Positions 1 through 9,137 of a DNA stretch of 64,000 nucleotides are shown here, one piece after another. The notes beneath the pieces are model-generated. The model saw only the letters and a list, made by a program, of their open reading frames with translations. It searched no databases and was not told the origin of the DNA. Each line of letters starts with the position of its first letter. Position 1 is the first letter of the stretch. This DNA comes from DTU098 sp964498525 (GTDB lineage: Bacteria > Bacillota > Desulfotomaculia > Desulfotomaculales > Pelotomaculaceae): contig CAZCGU010000011.1 in NCBI GenBank assembly GCA_964498525.1, forward strand, positions 1 through 64,000, read 5' to 3'. The position numbers were made by a program, and so were the translations under genes.

Positions 1-385
1 AGTAGTTTCGCTGAAATAAAGAACAACTAGTTAGAACCCCATAAAGCCGGCGGCGAAAGACAGTAAAGTGGGGAAAACAACAAGCGCCAGGTCCTGGATA
101 AGCTGAAAAACATAAACAAACAGACCGGTGCGGAAGGGAGAAAAGCAAACATCCGCTCCCGGGCAAAGTGAAAAAAACCAGTTAAGATCCAATGCCCTGG
201 AGCAATACCGGCCATAGCTAAAGCGGGAGCAAGCTGAAACGCAACTGATAAAGACCCGGCGGAACTTGCGGCAGGGGCGGGGATATCCGCTTCTGCCGCC
301 GCAGGCTCCGGATCGGGACAATGGCAATGTGCTAAATGCGGCGCAACCAAAGGTACTGTAAAAATTACTGCGGGAGGAAAACAAA
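1..385. other. Upstream region of first SLH gene, no clear gene
   Basis: No convincing gene is visible here. Both strands carry open frames, as expected in GC-rich DNA, but none has a ribosome binding site or a recognisable product. One plus frame open from about 238 to 570 encodes a CxxC pair (CAKC) near 325 and runs on out of frame under the next gene. It could be the end of a decayed zinc-ribbon protein, but this is weak. A purine-rich site (GGGAGG) lies just before the ATG at 386. Confidence 0.4.
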
Positions 386-2077
386 ATGAAGAAAATAAAA
401 TTATTGCTGTTCATGCTTCTAACCATGGCGCTGACAATTGTTCCGGCCACGTTCAATACTGCGGCGGCTGCCGGGGAAATGACGTATTCCTTGACGCTGT
501 CTTCCTCAACAACAAATATTCGTGTGGGCGACGAGATCACCGTCCGGCTGACGCTCGATCGTACGGATGAGAACGCACCTTACCTTTTGTATTCGATGCA
601 GGACGAGATAATGTATAACAGCGAATATTTGAAACTTGTTGACGGCTCCATTTCCGCCGTCTCCCCAGGTTTCATCACAGCTACTCGCGCCATGAGCGAC
701 AATATTCATAATAAGGTAATCATGAGCTTTGTCGATTTAAGCGGCGCCGGTTCTCAGAAGGACAGTTCGCTGACAGTGGGCACATTTAAACTAAAGGCTG
801 TAAAAGCCGGTACAACCACGATCGAGAACACAGACTACAAGGTCAACAAGAGTACCGGACTGGATACTTACGACTCCACAGCCAATTCCCTCAATATCAG
901 CATCTCCGGCGGCGGGGGAGGAAACGGCGGGGGCGGGGGAGGAAACGGCGGCCGAGACGTCAGCAAAGACGTCAGCGCCCCCCCGCGGGAAGAAATTTTG
1001 GCGGACGATATAAAAGCGTTTGCCCAGCAGGGCCTTAAAGCTTTTGTGACGACCATGAAAGACCAACTAATAATCAGCGGCGAGGCCCTCAACGAAGCGG
1101 CGGAGTCGGATATGGACCTGGCGATTAATACGGCGGACGGCCAATTGATCCTGACCATCCCGCCGGGGGCAATCGCTGCCGGATCGGCTGTGCAAATTAC
1201 CATGAAACGGCTTGCCGGCGCCCAGGAAAACGCCTTAACCACCGGCCTGTCCGGTCAGTTGAGAATAGTAACCCCCATATATGAAATAACCCTGACGGGT
1301 GAGGGCGGAGCGCCGCTGGAATTCCTGCAAGAGCTGTACCTTACTTTCGGATATACGGAAAGCGCGGCGGTCAATGAAGGAAGTTTAGCCGTCTACCGCT
1401 ACAATGAAGCAACCGGCCAGTGGGAAAAGCTTGCCTGCGAAGTGGACCAGCTCAATAACACTGTCAGTTGCGCAGTTAATCATTTCAGTAAATACGCCGT
1501 TATGGAAGAATTGTCCCCAACGGCTAAATTCAGTGATCTGCCTTCCGGACACTGGGCCGTAGAAGCCATCGGCTTTATGGCGGACAAAGGATTTTTGCAA
1601 GGATATCCTGACGGCGCCTTCCGGCCGGAGGCGCCGATAACCAGGGCGGAATTTACCGCGCTCATGGTGCGCGTCCTGGGTCTGGCGGAAGAAAGCGAAG
1701 ATATCTACGAAGATGTGCGGACCGCCCAATGGCACTACCGGGCAGTGGCCACCGCCTACCGGCACGGACTGGTTTCTGGCTACGGCGCCGGCCGGTTCGG
1801 CCCCGACGACCCGATAACCCGGGAGCAGGCGGCGGCCATGCTGATCCGCGCCCTGAATCTGCAGGAAGAAGCGGACAACAGCGGCGCCCTGGACAGCTTC
1901 AAAGATGCCGGGGATATTTCTTCCTGGGCCAGGCAGGCTGTGGCCCGGGCGGTAGCCCTTAAGCTGATCCACGGGTATCCGGATCAAAATTTCCGGCCGG
2001 CGGACTCAACCACCAGGGCCGAATGCGCTGCGCTGCTGATGCGTTTTTATCAGACCGGTCTCCCTGCGAACCATTAG
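386..2077 (+). CDS. Secreted S-layer-anchored protein, cohesin-like domain plus three SLH repeats
   Basis: A 563-residue exported protein predicted to sit on the cell surface. Residues 1-30 form a signal peptide with a Lys-rich start, a hydrophobic core and an AAAA end. Residues about 33-175 look like a cohesin/carbohydrate-binding beta-sandwich (YSLTLSSSTTNIRVGDEI, then a typical SLxVGTFKLKA strand). A Gly-rich linker follows (about 175-192). Residues 200-375 resemble the ZU5-like region often found before SLH repeats (IPPGAI motif). Three SLH repeats close the protein, starting at about 383, 443 and 503, with GYPDGAFRPEAPITRAE, FGPDDPITREQ and FRPADSTTRAE signatures. SLH repeats bind pyruvylated secondary cell-wall polymer, so the protein is probably held noncovalently in the envelope. 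The ligand of the cohesin-like domain is unknown. A second SLH gene follows on the same strand. Confidence 0.85.
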   Translation: MKKIKLLLFMLLTMALTIVPATFNTAAAAGEMTYSLTLSSSTTNIRVGDEITVRLTLDRTDENAPYLLYSMQDEIMYNSEYLKLVDGSISAVSPGFITATRAMSDNIHNKVIMSFVDLSGAGSQKDSSLTVGTFKLKAVKAGTTTIENTDYKVNKSTGLDTYDSTANSLNISISGGGGGNGGGGGGNGGRDVSKDVSAPPREEILADDIKAFAQQGLKAFVTTMKDQLIISGEALNEAAESDMDLAINTADGQLILTIPPGAIAAGSAVQITMKRLAGAQENALTTGLSGQLRIVTPIYEITLTGEGGAPLEFLQELYLTFGYTESAAVNEGSLAVYRYNEATGQWEKLACEVDQLNNTVSCAVNHFSKYAVMEELSPTAKFSDLPSGHWAVEAIGFMADKGFLQGYPDGAFRPEAPITRAEFTALMVRVLGLAEESEDIYEDVRTAQWHYRAVATAYRHGLVSGYGAGRFGPDDPITREQAAAMLIRALNLQEEADNSGALDSFKDAGDISSWARQAVARAVALKLIHGYPDQNFRPADSTTRAECAALLMRFYQTGLPANH

Positions 2078-2170
2078 CCGGCGATTCCCAGCCCTAATAC
2101 GTTAAACGGCTATTGAGCTTATATCCTGACCGGCAATTGACATACCAGCGAATCAGCAAAGGGAAATTGA

Positions 2171-2205
2171 CCCGGAGGGGGGCGTCCTTTAATGCCCCCC
2201 CCGGG
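2171..2205 (+). promoter_or_regulatory. GC-rich stem-loop in leader of second SLH gene
   Basis: CCCGG-A-GGGGGGC at the left pairs with GCCCCCC-C-CCGGG at the right around a 10-nt loop, with one A/C mismatch. It sits directly before the ribosome binding site (AAAGGAGGGG, 2207-2216) of the gene starting at 2227. There is no T tract, so it is more likely an mRNA-stabilising or processing hairpin, or a weak terminator for the upstream gene, than an intrinsic terminator. Confidence 0.5.
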
Positions 2206-2226
2206 TAAAGGAGGGGAGCGGAAGTA

Positions 2227-5200
2227 ATGAAACACTGGAATAAGAGAAAGTATAAGGAAAAAACCCTGGCCCTTATGATTGTCCTGGCTCTGGTCCTGAG
2301 TCTTTTTCCGGGCTTGGACGGCGGCGTTTTGGCTATGGAGACCGCGGCAGTGGAGGCGGGCGGCGTTCTGGCTATGGAGACCGCNNNNNNNNNNNNNNNN
2401 NNNNNNNNNNNNNNNNNNNNNNNNNNNNNNNNNNNNNNNNNNNNNNNNNNNNNNNNNNNNNNNNNNNNNNNNNNNNNNNNNNNNTGGCTATGGAGACCGC
2501 GGCAGTGGAGGCGGGCGGCGTTCTGGCTATGGAGACCGCCGTAGTGGAGGCGGGCAGCGCCATAGTGGCCTATGACGCCGCGGGCGCCGAAAGAACAGTG
2601 GACATTCCGGTAGATATCACCGCCAACCCCGGCTTGTGCAGCTATGTGCTGGAAATTGGCTATGACAACGCCGCCCTGACCCTGAACAGCATCACCCAGG
2701 GCACGGTGAACCTGGGCAACTGGATGATAAACATCGCCGCAGGGCCCGGCAAGGCCAATGTTGCCTCTATCGGTTCCATAAACAATAACGGCGCCGGCAG
2801 CTTGTTCACCCTGAACTTTACCGTGGCGGACGGCGCCGCCGGCGCTTATCCGGTCACTGTCGGTGTGGCGCGCGGTGATGCCGAAAATTTCTGCAATGAG
2901 GCCGCGGAGGCGGTCCCCGTGACCTTCATCCCGGGCAGGATCACGGTTATAGCCCCGCCGGCGGCGGAGACGCCGGCATTTAACCTTAATTTGAGCCCGG
3001 TTCCCGTTATCTATGCCGTAGGCGACACGGCAGCGGCGCTGACGGTGACCGCCGGTGTCAGTGACGGTGGTACTGTCAGCTACCAGTGGTACAGCAACAC
3101 TGAAAACAACACGACAGGCGGAATCGAGATCAGCGGCGCGACAACCGGCAGCTATACCCCTGCCGCTGACAGCCCCGGTACGACTTATTACTATGTTATC
3201 GCCACCAATACCTTGGACGGCAGCGCCTCCAGCGCAACCAGCAACACTGCCGCGGTGACGGTGACGGAAAGGGCGGGGAGCAACAGAGCTCCCGCTCTGA
3301 AAAGCGGCGTTCCCGCCGCAGTGTGCGCCGCAGTGCGGATCAACACGGCCTACACACAGAATCTGGGAGATATTTTTGAAGACGCCGACGGCGATCCCCT
3401 TACCTATTGGGTGAAAGTAGACGGAGCGGATCCCGTGGCGGCCGATGCCGGTTACACCTACACCCCGGCAGCGGCCGGGACGACAACACTGGTCTTTACC
3501 GCCAGCGACGGCGCGGCTGAATCGGAGAGCTACACTGTCACATTGACGGTGACCGCGCTGAGCGCCCTCACCTTCAAAGTGGCGCCGGCGTCAAGCCAGG
3601 TGGCCTTCTATGCCACAGCCGGTTTTGACAGCGAAGGCTACGACTTTTACGATCCGGACTCTCCGTTATTTGCCGCCGACGGCGGCGTGGATGAATCAGG
3701 CTATCATGTCTACACGGTGCAGGCGCCGGACACGGTCTCGGACATCAGTTTCCGCGGCGCGGACGCCTCCGGCAACGCGCTGGGGGGAATGGCCGTCCAC
3801 CTGGATGACGCTATGGACGGAGTAATCACCCTGCGTCAGGTGGAGCTGTATGTAAGCACTCAAATAGGCGGCGCCTATCCCCAAGAGGATCAGGCCAGGT
3901 TTATCGTCAAAGACGCCGGCGGCATGACCGCCATCTGCGGCAGTGTCTATGTGGACGCCGGCGGCAAAACCCGTTTCCGCTATCTGCTCTACGCGGGCGG
4001 AAACGCTGAGCTTTACACCTATTACGCGGCGCCTCAGGGCGCCCTGGCGGATACTTACGCCACTGGCGTCGGGCAGTATAAAACAGTCTTCAGCGGCACA
4101 TCGACTTTGGTCGTACCCATGTCGCTCCCACTGAATTACACCTATACCGTTACGGCGCCAACCGGGGCCTCGGTGCGGATTTTTGACCAGCTCCGCAACT
4201 TCCACGCGGCGGAAATCAAGGAGACTGGCGGAACGGACAACGGTGACGGTACGACAAGCCACGTATTCAGACTTCCGGGAGGAAACGACAGCCTGACCTA
4301 CCGCGTATCCATGGACGGCAATATCACCAAAGCCGGCTATCTTCCTTCCCTTTCAGGGAACGGCGGCCTGACGGTCAACTGGACCGGGACAGACGCCTCC
4401 CCCGCCACCGGTGAAAACAACGTGCAAAGCGCCGAACTGGGGACCTATCTTGAAGAAAGCCTGCTGCTGAACGTCAATTCCCGGAACTGTCTTAAACTTG
4501 ATCCGGGCGAAACCTTCCGGCTGCGCGCCTATCGCATCTGGCAGATCATCAATACCGTCACCGCCAATATCATGATCGAGCCGGATTTTCACTACAAGGT
4601 CATATCCGGCAAAGAAGCCGTCTCCATTAATGCCGTTACGGAAGGAAACGGCAATGCTTCGGGCAACTGGCTGGATATTACTGCGGTTAATGAGGGCGTG
4701 GCCCTGGTTGAAGTAACCTATGACGCCATTGATATCAGCGGCAGTAAATTTGCCAACGGTGTTTACGCTGCTTCCGATCCCCGGCGCGCCGGGCTCCTGG
4801 TTATTCAGGTGGGCGGCTCTGATACGGACGGCATTGGTTTGGGTATCGGAAGCTGGGACGCGGAATACGATACCCTGTATTTCAACGGACCCTCCGGCGC
4901 CTTCAAGCTGAGCCCCAGCGTCAGCGGCGGCAGTGTCGGCAGCGTGGCGGTGCTGAACAACCCCTCCGCCAACAGCGAATGGACCGGCCTCACCGCTGCA
5001 GACGGCGTATACACGGCGGCCATCACCCCGGGCAACAATATCCTGCGGGTCACCGCCGGTGATGCGGCGGAGTACCAGATCGTCAGAGGCGCGCCCGTGA
5101 CCACAGTGGTTGAAAATGTGACGTGTCCCGGGCGGCCTGTCCAGGCCGAGGATACGGTCAAAGTCTCCTTCGAAGGGCTGTATATCCCCATTCCCAAATT

Positions 5201-7811
5201 CAGCGCTGTCTATATCCCCGGTTCCGGGGAGGGGCATTCCATCACCTATACCCTTGAGCCGGGCAGCGCCCTCGTATCACAGGAACGCGCGCAGTACAGC
5301 TTTATTAATAATCACGCCCTTGAAGTGACATTCGCGGAAGAGGGCTCGTATTACATGACCGGCGGCCATATCACCTTCAGCTTGATGGGCGCGGCCGACC
5401 CGCTGGACGGACACCGGCTGCTTACCGACACCGGCGCTGGCGCCAATTTCAACACAGTTTCCACTACGCATGCCCGTAGTATTTTGCCGGATGTGGAAAT
5501 AAGTGTAGACGCTAAAGTCTATGATGTTGAATCCTGCCTGGCAGGGCTCCGGAAGCTTATTTCCACGGCCCAAAGCGCGCTCGGTTCCATAACAGTCAGC
5601 GCTGACGGTAAAAATGTGGCCACCGATAAATACTGGGTGAAACTTGCTGAATACACAGCTTTCAGCGCCGCCATTGAAGCGGCCAGGGCAATGACTGAAA
5701 ACAACAGCGTTGAAGAACTGATCCTGGCCAAATCGACGCTGCAGGCTGCGCTGGATGCGTTTAACAGCGCAAAAGCTTATGGTACCCGTAACAGCTCGTC
5801 AGGCGGGACGACAGATACATCGAATCTGGTATTCGACATAAGCGGCAGCCGGGTTAAGGGCTATGTCACCGTCAGTTTTGAGGATTATGGAATGCGTACA
5901 GATCCGGAGTCCGACTATAGCAGGGGATTGGGCATTGTTATCCCCGCCGTGAAGGTTCCTTACGCTTCCGGAGACAGCATAGCCGCCGTCACCATCCGTT
6001 TGCTGAAGGCGCTTGGTATCGGATACTCACACTGGGGTACCATTGAGGGCGGCTTTTATCTGCAGTTGATTAAAGAATTCACCCTAAAAGATGGCACTTA
6101 TGCTGAAATCCTGGGTGAATTTACCAATGGCAACGGCTCAGGCTGGATGATTACATGGAATAACTGGTTTATTAACCTGGGGGCTTCTGAATTCCAAGTT
6201 GAGGACGGCGATATCATAAAATGGCAGTATACCTGCCAACTGGGCGCGGACATCGGCTGTAACTGGAATAACCCCAGTGCGGAAATTACCGGCCTTACAT
6301 TTAAGCAGAATTACGGCGTTCTTACCCCTGCCTTCAGTAAGGATGTCACCGACTATATCTATACAGTTTCGCCTTCGGTCAAGAGCATCTGCCTTGAGGC
6401 GCGGCAGGAAAACTACTGGGCTGTCCTCACCTATAAAAGCGGAGGCAAAAACTATAAGCCCATGGCGAGCATACCGGTTTCCAACGGCACGGTAATACGT
6501 CTTGATTGCGCGTTTTCCGAGTTTTACGGCGACCCACCCACCGATACCGATTACCTTACCATCACCATCCAGGTGAAGGGCGCGCCGAAAGTAACCCCGG
6601 GCGGAACCAATAATAATACTCTGGTCCCTAAGGCCACGGTCACAAACCGTGAAGCGGCCGTTGCCATCAGCGCTTCCGATATCGCCGCCGCCATCGCCGC
6701 CGTCAGGGAAAACAGCAGCGCGGACATAGTCATTGTCCCCGAGATCACCGGGGAGGTCAGGAAGGTAACGATTGAGCTCCCCAAAAGCTCCTTCTCCTCC
6801 ATGGCCTCGGAGACAGACGCGAACCTGACAGTGGAGACGCCCGTCGGCCATATGACCATCCCCAACAAAGCTTTGGATTTTATCACTACCCAGGCAATGG
6901 GCGACATTGTCACAATCAGCCTGGAGCAGGTGGACACGGCGGCGGCCCTGACCCCGGCGCAGCAGGAAACCGTGGGGGACAATCAGGTTTACGGCATCAG
7001 CGTCTTAAGCGGCGGCCAAGCCATCAGCGTTTTCGACGGCGCCAGGCTCGCCATCTCCCTGCCCTACACCTTGCTGGAAGGCGAATTCCCCGAGGGTGTT
7101 GCGGTCTGGTATCTGAACGACACGGGCGGACTGGAGGAACTGGCCTGCGCTTACGATACGGAAACCGGTCTGGCTTCCTTCGTTGCCGGGCGCCTGCCCT
7201 ATTATGCAGTCGGCTACGGTCAGGAAACAGTAGTCCCGGCCCCCTTGGTTCCCTGGATCAATCCTTTCAGCGATGTAAAAAAAGGCGACTGGTTCTATGA
7301 TAGTGTCGCCTTTGTCATGCAAAACGGCCTATTCAGCGGTACCGGCGATAGCGCCTTCAGTCCCAATGTTCCCATGACCCGCGCCATGCTGGTAACCGTG
7401 CTGCACCGGCTGGCGGGGACTCCTGCCGTCGCCGCCGCAAACAGCTTCAGCGATGTGCGGGAGGGTCAGTGGTATACCGATGCTATCCTTTGGGCCGCCG
7501 GCTGCGGCGTAGCGGAAGGCTGCGGCAGCGGCTTGTTCGGACCAAACGATCCCATCACCCGCGAGCAAACGGCAGCTATCCTGTACCGCTATGCCGTCCG
7601 AAGCGGCGGCGGCGTCTTCGTCGCCGGGGACCTGGGGCGGTTTAAGGACGCGGGCGGCGTGTCTGACTGGGCGGCGGACAGCGTAAGGTGGGCCGTGGGG
7701 CGCGGCCTGCTGCGGGGCAAGGACGACGGCGTCCTCGACCCGCAGGGCGCCGCCACCCGCGCCGAGGTGGCGGCGGTTCTGCAAAATTTCATGGAAAATT
7801 TCGCGAAATAA
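2227..7811 (+). CDS. Giant multidomain SLH surface protein with DUF4430, interrupted by assembly gap
   Basis: One gene split by a 100-N gap at 2385-2484. The part before the gap starts at ATG 2227 (ribosome binding site AAAGGAGGGG) with a signal peptide ending FPGLDGGVLA. The part after the gap is open to 7811. In order: a 13-residue repeat (GGVLAMETAAVEA) on both sides of the gap; a cohesin-like beta-sandwich (about 2556-2950); an Ig-like domain with YQWYSNTE (2970-3270); a cadherin/dystroglycan-like domain (3280-3560, DADGDPLTY); long beta-rich stretches; a DUF4430 domain (about 5920-6260, GWMITWNNWFINLGA then GDIIKWQYT); a cadherin-like beta-sandwich (6290-6580); a ZU5-like region (6640-7220); and three SLH repeats (7255-7790). 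DUF4430 is shared with the C-terminal half of transcobalamin/intrinsic-factor proteins, so a corrinoid or other small ligand is conceivable but unproven. The frame shift across the gap is an artefact of the arbitrary gap length. Confidence 0.85.
2320..2561 (+). repeat. 39-bp in-frame tandem repeat around the N gap
   Basis: Units encoding GGVLAMETAAVEA occur on both sides of the gap, the first one overlapping the predicted signal-peptide cleavage region (VLA). ATG codons in the unit lie at 2335 and 2374 before the gap and at 2490 and 2529 after it, so the period is 39 bp. From 2374 to 2490 is 116 bp, one short of three units (117). The true gap should therefore be 101 bp, or 101 plus or minus a multiple of 39. 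The last unit is diverged (METAVVEAGS). The array probably collapsed during assembly. Confidence 0.9.
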
Positions 7812-7842
7812 AGCCTGCTTGCCCCGAAAAGAATCCCGCAAG

Positions 7843-7867
7843 GGCGGCCCGTAAAGTGCGGGCCGCC
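7843..7867 (+). terminator. Strong hairpin after the giant SLH gene
   Basis: A 9-bp perfect GC stem (GGCGGCCCG / CGGGCCGCC) with a 7-nt loop begins 31 nt after the stop codon. It is followed by TTCCC rather than a full T tract, so termination may be partial. Confidence 0.55.
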
Positions 7868-8115
7868 TTCCCGCCGGGAACAAGGGATTATTAGGTGACG
7901 AGGTTGTCGACACCTTTCAGGCTTGGTATGGTTCCACGATATAATAATGATTGGGGGAATTAAAGACTTATGGCCAGAGTAGAGTGGGGGCTACTGTGCG
8001 ACTACGCTTTTTTCGTCCCCTTCCACTTCCTTCCTAATTGGTAACAAGGTTCCCCGGCTGGGTGAAAGATGTCTGATTTTGTCGGGCAAATTTTCTGTAC
8101 CTTCCCAGAAAAGTG

Positions 8116-8145
8116 TTGAAATGCAGGAAAATAATGTGGTAAACT
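8116..8145 (+). promoter_or_regulatory. Candidate sigma-A promoter before the B12 riboswitch remnant
   Basis: TTGAAA at 8116-8121 and TAAACT at 8140-8145, separated by 18 bp. It would start a short transcript that meets the hairpin at 8199-8226 and, on read-through, the cobalamin riboswitch fragment. Confidence 0.4.
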
Positions 8146-8198
8146 GTAGTCAGGTAAATACTTTCAGATTTGAGGATGGGCTGACCGAAGAACGGAAG

Positions 8199-8232
8199 CG
8201 CTTCCCCTTACCGGGGTAGCGTTTTTATTTTT
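8199..8232 (+). terminator. Intrinsic terminator upstream of riboswitch remnant
   Basis: CGCT-T-CCCC pairs with GGGG-T-AGCG around a short loop and is followed by TTTTTATTTTT. This is a good intrinsic terminator for plus-strand transcription. It lies directly before the cobalamin riboswitch sequence, so it either ends a preceding short RNA or is a leftover from rearrangement. Confidence 0.65.
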
Positions 8233-8239
8233 CCCGGCA

Positions 8240-8372
8240 AATTGCATATCTTTTCGAGTGTCTCCCCGGTTGTACGGCCTGGGGAAGAATAGGGAACCGG
8301 GTGCAAAACCCGGACGGAACCGCCGCTGTAAGCGCCGAGGCCGCACCCGTATCGGCGTGCCGGAAGGTACGA
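8240..8372 (+). ncRNA. Truncated cobalamin (B12) riboswitch
   Basis: The first two thirds of the cobalamin riboswitch core can be read. A CCCC...GGGG stem leads into AATAGGGAA (about 8288-8296). Then comes a CCGGGTGCAAAACCCGG stem-loop, and ACGGAACCGCCGCTGTAAG, matching the family's conserved GCCGCTGTRA stretch. After this the conserved B12 box (GCCACTG) and the AGxCAGGAxACCTGCC end are missing: GGCGTGCCGGAAGG looks like a deletion fusing the B12-box region to GGGAAGG. Surface-protein-like coding sequence follows at once. The element is therefore probably non-functional, and a misassembly is an alternative. Confidence 0.75.
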
Positions 8373-8890
8373 CGTCGCCCACGTTGACCTATTCCGGGAC
8401 ATATATAAGCAGCTCCAGCGTGCCGCAGTCCCCTCCCAAAATCACCAGCTCGACGATAACGCTGGCCGACACTCAGTCGGTGAAGGTATACAGCATGAGT
8501 CGAGTAAATCCCAATATGCAGCTCTATACCGTACAAGCTAACTATGTCTTCAACGTCGTTGCATCCGGCGCCGTGACAGCGGCGAAGCTGACCTTCACAA
8601 CAAACCTGAGCACCACGCCGTTCACCTACACGGTGGACCAGGCGGCGTCGGCGCTGACGGTGGCGGCTACAATCTCGGACAGCGGCGCCGTCACCTACCA
8701 GTGGCACAGCAACACGGTGAACAGCACTGATGGCGGCACGGAGCTGACCGACGCCCAGAGCAACTACATCTCCTCCATCAACGGCCTGAGCCAATTTGAC
8801 GGCGGCGTTCTTAGCGGAATTGAAGAAAGGGTTATTGCTATTCTTAAGGGAATAAAGTATTATGAAATAAGATTTTTGAAAGGGAGGTGT
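8373..8890 (+). pseudogene. Fragment of a secreted Ig-like surface protein
   Basis: An open frame continues from within the riboswitch remnant, without any start codon or ribosome binding site of its own. It encodes Ser/Thr/Val-rich beta-sandwich sequence. The segment ALTVAATISDSGAVTYQWHS (about 8650-8710) closely matches the Ig-like domain of the giant SLH protein (ALTVTAGVSDGGTVSYQWYS, near 3040), so it is a related domain. There is no signal peptide and no SLH repeat. I read it as the internal remnant of a deleted surface-protein gene that may once have been under B12 riboswitch control. Confidence 0.65.
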
Positions 8891-8896
8891 AAAAAG

Positions 8897-9031
8897 ATGT
8901 GTATCTTTGCCGGAGCGCAAATGACAGTTGTCCGGATGATGCCTGTGATTCATCCAATTAGCAGGGATAAGTACGTCCTTTCTGACAAACTGAACGATTC
9001 AAATCCGGAAAAGGCGCATCTTTATTACTAA
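8897..9031 (+). CDS. Possible 44-residue small protein
   Basis: ATG at 8897 lies 7 nt after a strong ribosome binding site (GGGAGGTG, 8882-8889). It is followed by 44 codons ending at TAA 9031, and an intrinsic terminator comes soon after (9067-9100). The sequence starts MCIFAGAQMTVVRMMPV and matches no family I recognise. It is in frame with the upstream surface-protein fragment, so it may equally be the tail of that decayed frame. The ribosome binding site and terminator favour a real small gene. Confidence 0.4.
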   Translation: MCIFAGAQMTVVRMMPVIHPISRDKYVLSDKLNDSNPEKAHLYY

Positions 9032-9066
9032 CCTTTTTTTGTCGCGTTAAATTGGATTAGTATAAA

Positions 9067-9100
9067 TAAAAGACGGTGGCGCTTTCCAGCGTCTTTTATT
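9067..9100 (+). terminator. Intrinsic terminator before MFS gene
   Basis: TAAAAGACG (9067-9075) pairs with CGTCTTTTA (9090-9098), 9 bp with a 14-nt loop, followed by TT. The A/T symmetry would allow termination from either strand. Confidence 0.7.
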
Positions 9101-9137
9101 GTGTCCTTTTCTCAGTAAATACTGAAGGGACGATTTT

